Assembly (NCBI GenBank): GCA_050013075.1
Contig: JBEKFZ010000079.1
Coordinates: 1-19,017, forward strand
DNA: 19,017 nucleotides
From: JBEKIK01 sp050013075
GTDB taxonomy: Bacteria > Planctomycetota > Planctomycetia > Pirellulales > Thermoguttaceae
Reading direction: 5' to 3'
Numbering within the stretch: the first letter of the stretch is position 1; every line of letters starts with the position of its first letter. Under the pieces are notes generated by a model, which ran no database searches, was not told the DNA's origin, and saw only the letters and a program-made list of their open reading frames with translations. A program made the position numbers and the translations under genes. This document shows, one piece after another, positions 6,661 to 14,641 of the stretch.

Positions 6661-6990
6661 CCCGTTATTAATTGTTTTTACTATTTAGGGGTTCGCAGAA
6701 AAGCAATAAATAAGTTAAAATACTTACATATTTTCATCACGAAAGCACGTCTATTACATAGCGAAAGTTTTTCCGAAATTGCGAAAACAAATCATTAATT
6801 ACAACACCGAGGCAGCGTATTTTGGACACGGGCAAGCAATTCCCAAATAAGTCATTAGAATCTGCCCCCGTGATTTCTTATTCTGACCATTGTTTTAGGT
6901 CAGTTCCCAGCACATATACACAGTTGCATCCTTTGGCAATGGCTACCGGTTCCTAAAAACCACAACATTTTTTAACCATGGTGAGAGAAA
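6661..6990. other. 330-bp spacer without a recognisable gene
   Basis: AT-rich spacer between the sigma operon and the HAF-repeat gene. The only structure seen is a 6-bp inverted repeat, ctgacc (6883-6888) / ggtcag (6898-6903), that could be an operator. No clear terminator, promoter or heptamer array is evident. GGTGAG at 6980-6985 serves as ribosome binding site for the gene at 6991. Confidence 0.5.
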
Positions 6991-7332
6991 ATGAATTTCA
7001 TCCAACTAAATCTGACATCGAAAGTATCCTACATACTTATCCCACTGGCCGCGATAATCTTGTTGGTGTTTAACGGTGCAACACCCGTTCATGCCGGTTA
7101 CCTAACGGTCTATGGCGGACCAACAAATGACTCATTTCCAATGGCCGAAGGCCAATCTCGTGCCTATTTCGTCAAAGCAGTAAACAACAGCGGCACGGCC
7201 GTGGGATATACAGAATTATCCGATAGTCCAGACAACGGGGGCCCCATTGTTGAAACACGGGCGGTCCGCTGGGACGGTTCGGTCGCAGCGGCCGTGGAAC
7301 TTGGCAACCTCGGAACATTAATGGGGGAATAA
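6991..7332 (+). CDS. HAF-repeat PEP-CTERM protein, N-terminal part (frame broken at 7323-7327)
   Basis: Begins with a signal peptide: polar start, hydrophobic core LIPLAAIILLVFNGA and likely cleavage after VHA (about residue 35). The first HAF-type beta repeats follow (NNSGTAVGYTE..., then RAVRWDGS...AVELGNLGT). The frame stops at 7330 just after a run of five Gs. Reading on in frame 3 from the same point gives ISFSYVWAINAAGTAVG, the expected next repeat, so one G seems to be missing. It forms one gene with the fragment at 7391-8161. GGTGAG lies 5 bases before the ATG. The protein is probably exported to the cell surface; its substrate is unknown. Confidence 0.75.
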   Translation: MNFIQLNLTSKVSYILIPLAAIILLVFNGATPVHAGYLTVYGGPTNDSFPMAEGQSRAYFVKAVNNSGTAVGYTELSDSPDNGGPIVETRAVRWDGSVAAAVELGNLGTLMGE

Positions 7333-7390
7333 GTTTCTCCTATGTCTGGGCGATCAATGCCGCGGGCACTGCCGTGGGGAGTCCTACAAG

Positions 7391-8161
7391 GTGGATACTT
7401 TCGGTAATGGTATTGGCTCCCGCGCTGTACGGTGGGACGCCTCGAGCACCGCTGCTACTGAACTGGGTAACTTAGTAACAAAAAATGTAATAAAATCAAG
7501 TTCTGCCCGCGCGATCAACGATGCAGGCACAATTGTAGGTGGGGTTGAAAAATACGATGCTTCTGTCAACTACCTGGGCAGTAGTGCTGTACGGTGGGAT
7601 GCCTCGGGCACGGCCACTGAACTAGGAAATCTCGGCACACACACTGGAATACCTTACACTAGCCCCGTGGCAATCAACGACTCAGGCACGGCCGTGGGTT
7701 GGGCTATAAAGTACGATGCCTCGGGTACGTATTTGGGCGGTCGTGCGGTGCGCTGGGACGCCTCGGACACTACTGCCATCGAATTGGGCAACCTGGGCGG
7801 CAGTGATGTAAGCGATGCCTATGCAATTAATAATTCAGGCATAATCGTGGGACATGCCTACAAGTACGGCACTTCAGGCAACGGGCAGGATGGTGATCGT
7901 GCAGTTTATTGGGGCGCGGACAACGTGGCCGTGGATCTTAACACGTTGATCGACCCGGCCAGCGGCTGGACACTGAACTATGCCGATTGCATCAGCGACA
8001 CGGGCTGGATTGCCGGAGTCGGTTCTTTTGATCCCGACGGCGCCGGCGGGCAAGATGCCTACGAGCGGCTGTTTTTATTGCAAATACCTGAGCCCAGTTC
8101 GTTTGTCCTCCTCGCCGGTGCTAGCCTGGCGTACTGGTTCATAAGACGCAGGCATCGCTAG
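7391..8161 (+). CDS. HAF-repeat PEP-CTERM protein, C-terminal part
   Basis: The remaining repeats, each built as AINxSGTxVG...KYDASG...RAVRWDAS...ELGNLG, continue to about 7900. The tail reads IPEPSSFVLLAGASLAYWFI and ends in RRRHR. This is a canonical PEP-CTERM signal (PEP motif, hydrophobic helix, basic end) recognised by exosortase-type sorting in species making extracellular polymer. The GTG at 7391 is probably not a true start. The preceding frame-3 segment (7326-7379) reads WAINAAGTAVG up to a GGGG run at 7376-7379, where one more G would join it to ESYKVDTFGNG in this frame. With both Gs restored, 6991-8161 would encode about 390 continuous residues. Confidence 0.8.
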   Translation: MDTFGNGIGSRAVRWDASSTAATELGNLVTKNVIKSSSARAINDAGTIVGGVEKYDASVNYLGSSAVRWDASGTATELGNLGTHTGIPYTSPVAINDSGTAVGWAIKYDASGTYLGGRAVRWDASDTTAIELGNLGGSDVSDAYAINNSGIIVGHAYKYGTSGNGQDGDRAVYWGADNVAVDLNTLIDPASGWTLNYADCISDTGWIAGVGSFDPDGAGGQDAYERLFLLQIPEPSSFVLLAGASLAYWFIRRRHR

Positions 8162-8234
8162 TAACTTCATTTTCCCCCATCCGTGTGTTTGCCTCCCCCT
8201 GGTCCCCGATTAAAGACTTCGGTATGCTTGGGCC

Positions 8235-9044
8235 ATGTCTTACTGGCATAATAAAGTGGCCTTAATTACAGGCGGATCCAGCGGTTTCGGCCGGGTGATC
8301 GCCGAAACCTTTGCCTCGGCAGGGGCGAAGGTGGCTATTGCCGGTTTAGAGACCGAACCCCTCACGCGCGCTGCCCGGGAAATGCAATCCGCCGGATTCG
8401 ACGTTCTAGGCGTCCATGCCGATATCACCCGCCAAGACGACGTGGATCGGCTGTTCGCACAAACCCTGGACCGATTCGGCCGACTCGACGTACTGGTGAA
8501 TAATGCCGGCCGGTCCATGCGGGGCAAGTTGCTCGATACCACCCCGGAACAGTTCCGCGACCTAATGGAACTTAATCTGATCGCTCTGGTCCGCTGCACT
8601 CGCGCGGCAGTGCCGCATCTGCTTAAACAGCGCGGCCACGTGGTGAACATCGGTTCGCTGGCGGCCAAATCGGCGGCCCGCTGGGTGGGTGCATATCCGG
8701 CAACCAAATTCGCCGTGGCGGCCTATTCGCAGCAATTGCGATTGGAACTGGGACGGTCGGGCTTGCACGTGCTATTGGTTTGCCCGGGCCCGATCAAACG
8801 CATGAATCCCCGCCTCTATCCCTTCGAAGGTCTGGAAGACCTGCCCGAGATCGCCCGGCGTCCTGGAGCGGGCGTAAAGGCATCCGTCTTATCGCCGCAA
8901 AAACTTGCCCAGGCCATCCTCGTCGCCTGCCGGCGCCGCCGACCGGAATTGATCGTTCCCGTATCGGCCCGATTGCTTTTCATCATTGCCCAAATCTGGC
9001 CGACCTTAGCCGATTGGATCGTACTCCGCTTAACCGGCGGTTAA
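8235..9044 (+). CDS. Short-chain dehydrogenase/reductase (SDR)
   Basis: A classical SDR of 269 aa, a Rossmann-fold NAD(P)-dependent oxidoreductase. Seen: the cofactor motif TGGSSGFG near residue 12, ADI after the fourth strand, NNAG, the catalytic serine in NIGSLAAKSA and the YPATK motif with catalytic Tyr and Lys. After the active site comes CPGPIKR and a less conserved tail (RRRRPELIVPVSARLLFIIA...) that may contact the membrane, as in SDRs acting on lipids. The substrate cannot be told. It stands alone, convergent with the HAD gene across a large palindrome. No clear Shine-Dalgarno precedes the ATG. Confidence 0.9.
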   Translation: MSYWHNKVALITGGSSGFGRVIAETFASAGAKVAIAGLETEPLTRAAREMQSAGFDVLGVHADITRQDDVDRLFAQTLDRFGRLDVLVNNAGRSMRGKLLDTTPEQFRDLMELNLIALVRCTRAAVPHLLKQRGHVVNIGSLAAKSAARWVGAYPATKFAVAAYSQQLRLELGRSGLHVLLVCPGPIKRMNPRLYPFEGLEDLPEIARRPGAGVKASVLSPQKLAQAILVACRRRRPELIVPVSARLLFIIAQIWPTLADWIVLRLTGG

Positions 9045-9048
9045 GGTT

Positions 9049-9174
9049 TATTGAGTCTCAGGTTAATAATGTCACTAGCCGGCGGTCAACGATCGCCGGT
9101 ATATGAGTGAATTCCCGCCGGCGGCTGTTAGCCGCCGGCTATTGTGTGTGACATTAATTTTCTGATTCTCAATA
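9049..9174. repeat. Large imperfect palindrome between convergent genes
   Basis: The left arm (9049-9085: tattgag...ctcag...ttaat...tgtcac...tagccggcgg) is repeated inverted at 9132-9174 with small gaps. Inside it a perfect 10-bp hairpin, gccggcggct (9117-9126) / agccgccggc (9130-9139) with loop gtt, competes for the right arm. The layout resembles a small MITE-like element. It may also end transcription from both sides, but there is no U-tract. Confidence 0.75.
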
Positions 9175-9219
9175 GCCCGGCCGCTTGCAGCCGGTGTTTG
9201 GGTGATATTTAAACGCCGC

Positions 9220-9840
9220 TCAATAATTGAAACGAATACCGCGCCGACGCAATTCAGCGGCAACTTGGGCGGCGGAACTGTAGTGTATGGCATCGATGCC
9301 AACTGCCTTTGCGCCCTCGACGTGGGCGGGAATGTCATCGACAAAAAACATCTCCTCCGGGCGGCAGCCGGCCAGTTCGGCGGCGGCGCGAAACGCGGCA
9401 GCATCGGGTTTTACCGCCCCAATTTGAAAACTCGGGACATGCACCTGAAAACATTCATTAACAAAACGGTAATGCTCCATGCAATACTGCCAGTGACATT
9501 CGCAGGTGTTCGATAGAATTCCCAGCCGGTAACCGGCCTGGCGGAGTTGGGCCACGATGGGTAACATCGGTACGTTAATCGAGAAAATTTCCGACCCGGC
9601 CCGGCAAAGCGCGTCGTAATCCGGCCTTGTGCCCGTCCGCCCGCAATACAACTCGTAAAACTCCGGGGTGGAAATTTTCCCTGTTTCGTATTGTTTCATC
9701 AGGCCCCGGTCAAAGAGAATTTCCTTGAGCGCTTCAGGACTAACGCCCGACACCGCGGCCATTTGCCTGAGCATTCGCTCCACGGAAAACTCCAACAGCA
9801 CCATGCCAAGATCAAAGTAAAGGAACCGCGGTGTTTTCAT
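9220..9840 (-). CDS. HAD-superfamily phosphatase (YihX-like)
   Basis: Haloacid dehalogenase-type hydrolase. Motif I is FLYFDLGMVLLEF (nucleophile Asp, with Gly in place of the usual second Asp, as in FDLGNV of YihX). Motif II is LGILSNTCE, motif III KPDAAAF and motif IV FFVDDIPAHVEGAKAVG. The helical cap lies between motifs I and II (about residues 20-85). YihX-type enzymes act on sugar phosphates; the substrate here is unknown. The frame extends to a TTG at 9885, but the ATG at 9840 gives the family's usual start and about 206 aa. It is divergent from gltB across about 105 bases. Confidence 0.9.
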   Translation of the reverse strand: MKTPRFLYFDLGMVLLEFSVERMLRQMAAVSGVSPEALKEILFDRGLMKQYETGKISTPEFYELYCGRTGTRPDYDALCRAGSEIFSINVPMLPIVAQLRQAGYRLGILSNTCECHWQYCMEHYRFVNECFQVHVPSFQIGAVKPDAAAFRAAAELAGCRPEEMFFVDDIPAHVEGAKAVGIDAIHYSSAAQVAAELRRRGIRFNY

Positions 9841-9873
9841 AGTATTATTAGATATTCTTATAATGTCTTGCCA

Positions 9874-9907
9874 TTGACATTTCAAAATCTAATGATAATA
9901 TTATAAT
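9874..9907 (+). promoter_or_regulatory. Probable gltB promoter region
   Basis: A perfect TTGACA (9874-9879) is followed by an AT-rich run with several -10-like hexamers. TAATAT at 9896-9901 has a 16-base spacer; a perfect TATAAT at 9902-9907 has a spacing of 22, too long. The gltB ATG is about 40 bases downstream. Confidence 0.4.
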
Positions 9908-9946
9908 AGATTGTTAAAAACGGCATTTTAATCACACAAGAGCACT

Positions 9947-12900
9947 ATGTCCATTCTACCCAAAGCCCAAGGCTTATACGATCCGCGGTTCGAGCACGAT
10001 GCCTGTGGAATCGGCGCGGTGGTCAATATATCCGGACGCCGGGATCACGATATTGTCCAGTACGGCAAACAAGTGCTTTTGAATCTTATGCACCGCGGGG
10101 CCGCTGGGGCCGACGAATCGACGGGCGACGGGGCGGGCATCCTGATGCAGATCCCCCACGAATTCTTTATCAGCCGTGCCGCCGGTTTGGATTTTACCTT
10201 GCCTGAGCCGGGCCAATACGGCGCAGCCATGATTTTTTTACCTCGCAATGCGGGACTTCGACGGCGTTGCGAAAAAATCCTTTTCGAGAAGATCGAAGAC
10301 GAAGGGCTTAGGGTTTTAGGCCGGCGCGACGTGCCGACCGACAACGCCTGCCTGGGCGATATCGCGCGGAATTCCGAGCCTGCCATCCGGCAGCTCTTTA
10401 TCGACGGCGATGGCCGCCGGGACGAAGAACTGGAACGGCGGTTATATGTCGCCCGCCGCCGCGCCGAGCGCGGCGTGGAACAAGCTTTGGGCGATCAGGC
10501 AGAGGAATTTTATATTCCCAGCATGTCCTGCCGCACGATTTGCTACAAGGGCATGTTTTTGGCCCCGCAGTTGTTCGCATACTATCCCGATCTGGCCGAC
10601 AAGAACGTCTTAACCGCCTTGGCCATCGTGCATCAGCGATACAGCACGAACACGTTCCCCAGTTGGCGGCTCGCTCAACCGTTTCGGATGATCGCGCACA
10701 ACGGCGAGATCAACACGCTTCGGGGCAACGCCAATCGGCTGCAAGGATACGAAAAAACGATGTCGGCGCCCGAGTTGACCGGCGACATATCGGAATTGTT
10801 TCCCGTACTTCAACCTGGCGGCAGCGACTCGGCCTCGTTCGACAACTGCATGGAACTTTTGGTACACGCCGGCCGATCGGCCCCGCACGCCTTGATGATG
10901 ATGATTCCCGAGGCGTTTGGACAGCGCTATCACATTTCCACCGACAAGCGGGCTTTTTACGAATATCACTCCGCGATAATGGAGCCTTGGGACGGCCCGG
11001 CCGCGATGGTCTTTACCGACGGCCGGCTGGTGGGCGGCACGCTGGACCGCAACGGGCTGCGCCCCTGCCGATACCTGGTCACCACCGACGGTTTGTGCGT
11101 CCTGGCCTCCGAGGCGGGTGTAATCGAGTTCCCGCCGGAGAAAATCGAAGAGAAAGGCCGTCTTCAGCCCGGCCGCATGTTCCTGGTCGATACCCAGGAA
11201 GGGCGGATCGTCGTGGATAACGAGATCAAGGGCAAGATTAGCCGGCAAAAACCCTACCGCCGCTGGCTGGAGGAAAATCGCATTGAATTAAGGGGCTTGT
11301 TCCAGCCGCCAAAACCCGCCCCCGTCGATAAAAAAACCCTGGCGCAGCGCTTGCGGGCCTTCGGCTACACCCGGGAGGAATTGCTGATGGTCCTGGCGCC
11401 CATGGCCGCCACTGCTCAGGAAGCGGTCGGTTCGATGGGCACCGACACTCCGCCGGCCGTGCTATCGGACAGGCCCAAATTGTTATTCAATTATTTCAAG
11501 CAGTTGTTCGCGCAGGTGACCAATCCGCCCATCGATCCGTTGCGCGAAGGGCTGGTGATGTCGCTCATGGCGTATACGGGCAAGCAGCGGAATCTGCTGG
11601 CCGAAACCCCCGAACACTGCCGGCAACTGAAACTTACGCATCCCATCTTGACCAACGAAGACCTGGATCGGTTGCGCACGGCCGAGAGGCCTGATTTCAG
11701 AGCCGTTACGCTGCCTGCGCTTTTCAGGGCCGATGCCGACGATCCGGCCGAGGCGCTGGCCGTCGCTTTGGACGAGTTGATCGACACGGCCGAGGCGGCG
11801 ATTGCCGGCGGGGCATCGCTTGTGATCCTAAGCGACCGCGGCATCATGCCCGCCAAGGCCGCCATTCCCAGCCTGCTGGCCGTCTCGGCGTTGCACCACG
11901 GGCTGTTGCGGCGGCGGCTGCGGAGCGAGGCCGGCATCCTGGTCGAAAGCGGCGAACCACGCGAGGTCATGCACTTCTGCATGCTCTGCGGATATGGGGC
12001 CAACGCGATCAATCCGTACTTGGCCTTCGAGGCCATAAACAAACTCCACGCCGACGGCGACCTGCCGCAAGACGCGCCGGCCGATCAGCTTGCCGATCAA
12101 TACATAACCGCCGTGAAAAAGGGCATTTTGAAGACCATTTCCAAGATGGGCATTTCCACGCTGCGGAGCTATCATGCCGCCCAGCAGTTCGAGGCCGTGG
12201 GCTTAAGCCGCGATCTGATCGACAAATATTTTACCGGCACGGCTACGAAAATCGAAGGCTGCGGATTAGACGTAATCGCCCGCGAAGCACTAATGCGACA
12301 CCACGCGGCCTATGAACCAAGATTGCCTGCCGAATTGGAACTGGATTTCGGCGGCGAGTATCAATATCGGCTGGATGGCGAAAATCACCTCTGGAACCCG
12401 GAAACGATCACCAAGTTGCAACAAGCCGTGATGCAAAACGACGCCGAAATTTACGCCGAGTACGCCCGGGCAGTAAACGATCAGACCCGAAACTTGATGA
12501 CGCTGCGCGGGCTGTTCGAGTTTGTGCCCGGTGAACCGGCGCCGTTGGGGGACGTCGAACCGACGAGCGAAATCGTCAAGCGATTCTACACCGGGGCGAT
12601 GTCGCACGGCTCGATAAGCAAGGAGGCCCACGAGGCCTTGGCCCTGGCCATGAACCGGCTGGGCGCGAACTCCAATACCGGCGAAGGCGGCGAGGATCCG
12701 GGTAGATACAAGCCCTTGCCCAACGGTGATTCGCTCAATTGCGGCATCAAGCAGGTGGCCAGCGCGCGGTTCGGCGTGACCATCGAGTACCTGGTCAACG
12801 CCAGGATTTTGCAGATTAAGATGGCCCAGGGCGCGAAGCCGGGCGAAGGCGGACAACTGCCCGCCCACAAAGTGACCGAGGAAATTGCCCGATTGCGCCA

Positions 12901-14506
12901 CGCCACGCCCGGGGTGTCGCTGATTTCGCCGCCCCCGCATCACGACATTTATTCCATCGAGGACCTGGCCCAATTGATCTACGACCTGAAGTGCGCAAAC
13001 CCGGGCGTGAAGGTCTCGGTAAAGCTCGTATCCGAGGTCGGCGTGGGCACGGTGGCGGCCGGCGTGGCAAAAGGCAATGCCGACGAGGTCTTGATCTCCG
13101 GTCACGACGGCGGCACCGGGGCAAGCCCGCTTTCCTCGATCAAATACGCTGGCACGCCCTGGGAAATCGGCTTGGCCGAAACGCAGCAAACCTTGGTCTT
13201 AAACGGCCTTCGGGACCGGATCGTGGTACAAGTCGACGGACAGATGAAAACCGGCCGAGACGTGGTGATCGGCGCATTGCTCGGGGCCGAGCGATTTGGT
13301 TTCGGCACCTCGGCCCTGGTCACGCTGGGATGCCTGCTGATGCGCAAATGCCATCTGGGCGCCTGCCCGGTGGGCATCGCCACCCAGGACCCGAAACTGC
13401 GGGCGAAATTCGCCGGCAAGGCCGAATACGTGGTGCGATTTATGACCTTCATCGCCGATGACGTCCGACGGATCATGGCCGGCTTGGGTTTCCGCAAGTT
13501 CGACGACATGGTGGGCCGCGCGGACCGGCTCGCCTGCCGCAAGGCGATCGATCACTGGAAGGCGCGGGGACTGGACTTCTCGGCGGTATTCGCACAGCCC
13601 GCGTTCAACGCAAACGGCTGCCCGCCGCGCTGCGTGCGACCGCAAGGCGATACTCTAAAAAATCATTTGGACTGGGAAATTCTGGAAAAGATCGGCCCGT
13701 CGATCGAAACCGGAAAACCCGCACGCTTAGAGATGCCCATCCGCAATATCCATCGCGCGGTGGGCACGATCCTTAGCAGCCGGATCGCCAAGCGCTGGGG
13801 CGGCGCCGGATTGCCGGACGGCACGATCGAACTTGCTTTCACCGGCACGGCAGGTCAGAGTTTCGGCGCGTTTTTGGCCCCCGGCGTCACTATGCAACTG
13901 ACCGGCGAAGCCAACGACTACCTGGGCAAAGGACTATCCGGCGGGCGGATTGTGGTTATCACCCCGCCCGGCTCGACGTTCGATCCCAAGGAAAATATCA
14001 TCGTCGGCAACACGCTGCTCTATGGAGCCACCTCCGGCGAGGCGTTCATCAACGGCCTGGCCGGCGAACGTTTTGCCGTGCGCAACAGCGGCGCCCGCGC
14101 GGTGGTCGAAGGCCTGGGCGATCACGGCTGCGAATACATGACCGCCGGCGTGGTGGTGGTCATAGGGCGCACCGGCCGGAACTTCGCCGCCGGAATGAGC
14201 GGCGGAGTGGCATACGTGCTCGACGAAAATCAACTCTTCGACACCCTGTGCAATCTGGACATGGTCGAATTGGAGTCCATCCGGCAAGCCGAGGATCAGC
14301 GGGTCATCCGGGAACTCGTCGGCCGACATTATCAGTTGACCGGCAGCGCGCAAGCCAAACGCATTTTGGACAACTGGCGGGGAATGTCGGGAAAGTTCGT
14401 CAAGGTCATGCCCATCGACTATCGCAAGGCCCTGGAAAAAATGCGCCAACACGAGCGAGTCCGCAGCGAACAAACACCCGCCACCGAGGAAGTGTATAGA
14501 ATTTAG
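9947..14506 (+). CDS. gltB: Glutamate synthase large subunit (ferredoxin/NADPH type)
   Basis: Makes glutamate from glutamine and 2-oxoglutarate. Ammonia released in the N-terminal domain is channelled to the FMN site. The class-II glutaminase domain (about 20-430) begins at C20 in HDACGIG, so 19 residues are expected to be removed. A central domain (about 480-790) follows, then the FMN synthase domain (about 840-1210) with SHGSISKEAH, GEGGQLPAHKV and the loop ISGHDGGTGASP. The 3Fe-4S cysteines are C1129, C1135 and C1140 in CLLMRKCHLGACPVG. The C-terminal beta-helix (about 1265-1480) has the GxGxG pattern. At 1519 aa it is full length. It is followed by gltD, so the enzyme is the NADPH type. 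The TAG stop is itself the first bases of a heptamer array. AAGAG 4 bases before the ATG is a weak ribosome site. Confidence 0.98.
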   Translation: MSILPKAQGLYDPRFEHDACGIGAVVNISGRRDHDIVQYGKQVLLNLMHRGAAGADESTGDGAGILMQIPHEFFISRAAGLDFTLPEPGQYGAAMIFLPRNAGLRRRCEKILFEKIEDEGLRVLGRRDVPTDNACLGDIARNSEPAIRQLFIDGDGRRDEELERRLYVARRRAERGVEQALGDQAEEFYIPSMSCRTICYKGMFLAPQLFAYYPDLADKNVLTALAIVHQRYSTNTFPSWRLAQPFRMIAHNGEINTLRGNANRLQGYEKTMSAPELTGDISELFPVLQPGGSDSASFDNCMELLVHAGRSAPHALMMMIPEAFGQRYHISTDKRAFYEYHSAIMEPWDGPAAMVFTDGRLVGGTLDRNGLRPCRYLVTTDGLCVLASEAGVIEFPPEKIEEKGRLQPGRMFLVDTQEGRIVVDNEIKGKISRQKPYRRWLEENRIELRGLFQPPKPAPVDKKTLAQRLRAFGYTREELLMVLAPMAATAQEAVGSMGTDTPPAVLSDRPKLLFNYFKQLFAQVTNPPIDPLREGLVMSLMAYTGKQRNLLAETPEHCRQLKLTHPILTNEDLDRLRTAERPDFRAVTLPALFRADADDPAEALAVALDELIDTAEAAIAGGASLVILSDRGIMPAKAAIPSLLAVSALHHGLLRRRLRSEAGILVESGEPREVMHFCMLCGYGANAINPYLAFEAINKLHADGDLPQDAPADQLADQYITAVKKGILKTISKMGISTLRSYHAAQQFEAVGLSRDLIDKYFTGTATKIEGCGLDVIAREALMRHHAAYEPRLPAELELDFGGEYQYRLDGENHLWNPETITKLQQAVMQNDAEIYAEYARAVNDQTRNLMTLRGLFEFVPGEPAPLGDVEPTSEIVKRFYTGAMSHGSISKEAHEALALAMNRLGANSNTGEGGEDPGRYKPLPNGDSLNCGIKQVASARFGVTIEYLVNARILQIKMAQGAKPGEGGQLPAHKVTEEIARLRHATPGVSLISPPPHHDIYSIEDLAQLIYDLKCANPGVKVSVKLVSEVGVGTVAAGVAKGNADEVLISGHDGGTGASPLSSIKYAGTPWEIGLAETQQTLVLNGLRDRIVVQVDGQMKTGRDVVIGALLGAERFGFGTSALVTLGCLLMRKCHLGACPVGIATQDPKLRAKFAGKAEYVVRFMTFIADDVRRIMAGLGFRKFDDMVGRADRLACRKAIDHWKARGLDFSAVFAQPAFNANGCPPRCVRPQGDTLKNHLDWEILEKIGPSIETGKPARLEMPIRNIHRAVGTILSSRIAKRWGGAGLPDGTIELAFTGTAGQSFGAFLAPGVTMQLTGEANDYLGKGLSGGRIVVITPPGSTFDPKENIIVGNTLLYGATSGEAFINGLAGERFAVRNSGARAVVEGLGDHGCEYMTAGVVVVIGRTGRNFAAGMSGGVAYVLDENQLFDTLCNLDMVELESIRQAEDQRVIRELVGRHYQLTGSAQAKRILDNWRGMSGKFVKVMPIDYRKALEKMRQHERVRSEQTPATEEVYRI

Positions 14507-14545
14507 GGATTGGAGATTAGGGATTGGAGATTAGGGATTAGGGGT
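14504..14545 (+). repeat. Heptamer array starting at the gltB stop codon
   Basis: Units tagggat, tggagat, tagggat, tggagat, tagggat and taggggt at period 7. The first three bases are the gltB TAG stop. The array runs directly into the palindrome at 14544. Confidence 0.9.
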
Positions 14546-14563
14546 GGGCAGTTTACTGCCCAC
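14544..14563 (+). repeat. 20-bp palindrome shared with the def-fmt spacer
   Basis: gtgggcagt-tt-actgcccac, the exact reverse complement of 4008-4027. It is followed by a second short palindrome, aaaccgc (14572-14578) / gcggttt (14581-14587). Confidence 0.75.
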
Positions 14564-14597
14564 TTGTACGTAAACCGCTTGCGGTTTCACGGCATAT

Positions 14598-14626
14598 TGT
14601 AGGACGATTTTCAAAATCGTCCTACA
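14598..14626 (+). repeat. Perfect 29-bp palindrome before gltD
   Basis: tgtaggacgatttt and its exact reverse complement (14613-14626) face each other around a single c at 14612. It ends 15 bases before the gltD ATG, so its RNA hairpin would sit beside the AAAGG ribosome site (14628-14632) and could affect gltD translation or end part of the gltB transcripts. Confidence 0.8.
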
Positions 14627-14641
14627 AAAAGGAATAGCATC

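Noticed and set aside
7323..7379. Programmed ribosomal frameshifting in the HAF-repeat gene
   Set aside because: No slippery heptamer with a downstream structure is evident. Two separate shifts in the same direction would be needed, and missing Gs in G runs are a simpler cause.
9841..9885. N-terminal extension of the HAD protein from a TTG
   Set aside because: The extension is unlike the family, lacks a ribosome site and runs into the likely gltB promoter; the ATG at 9840 gives the normal start.
10610..13189. Several long minus-strand frames inside gltB (for example 10610-11248 and 12290-13189)
   Set aside because: They lie opposite a fully conserved glutamate synthase. GC-rich coding DNA commonly leaves antisense frames open, and they show no recognisable domain.
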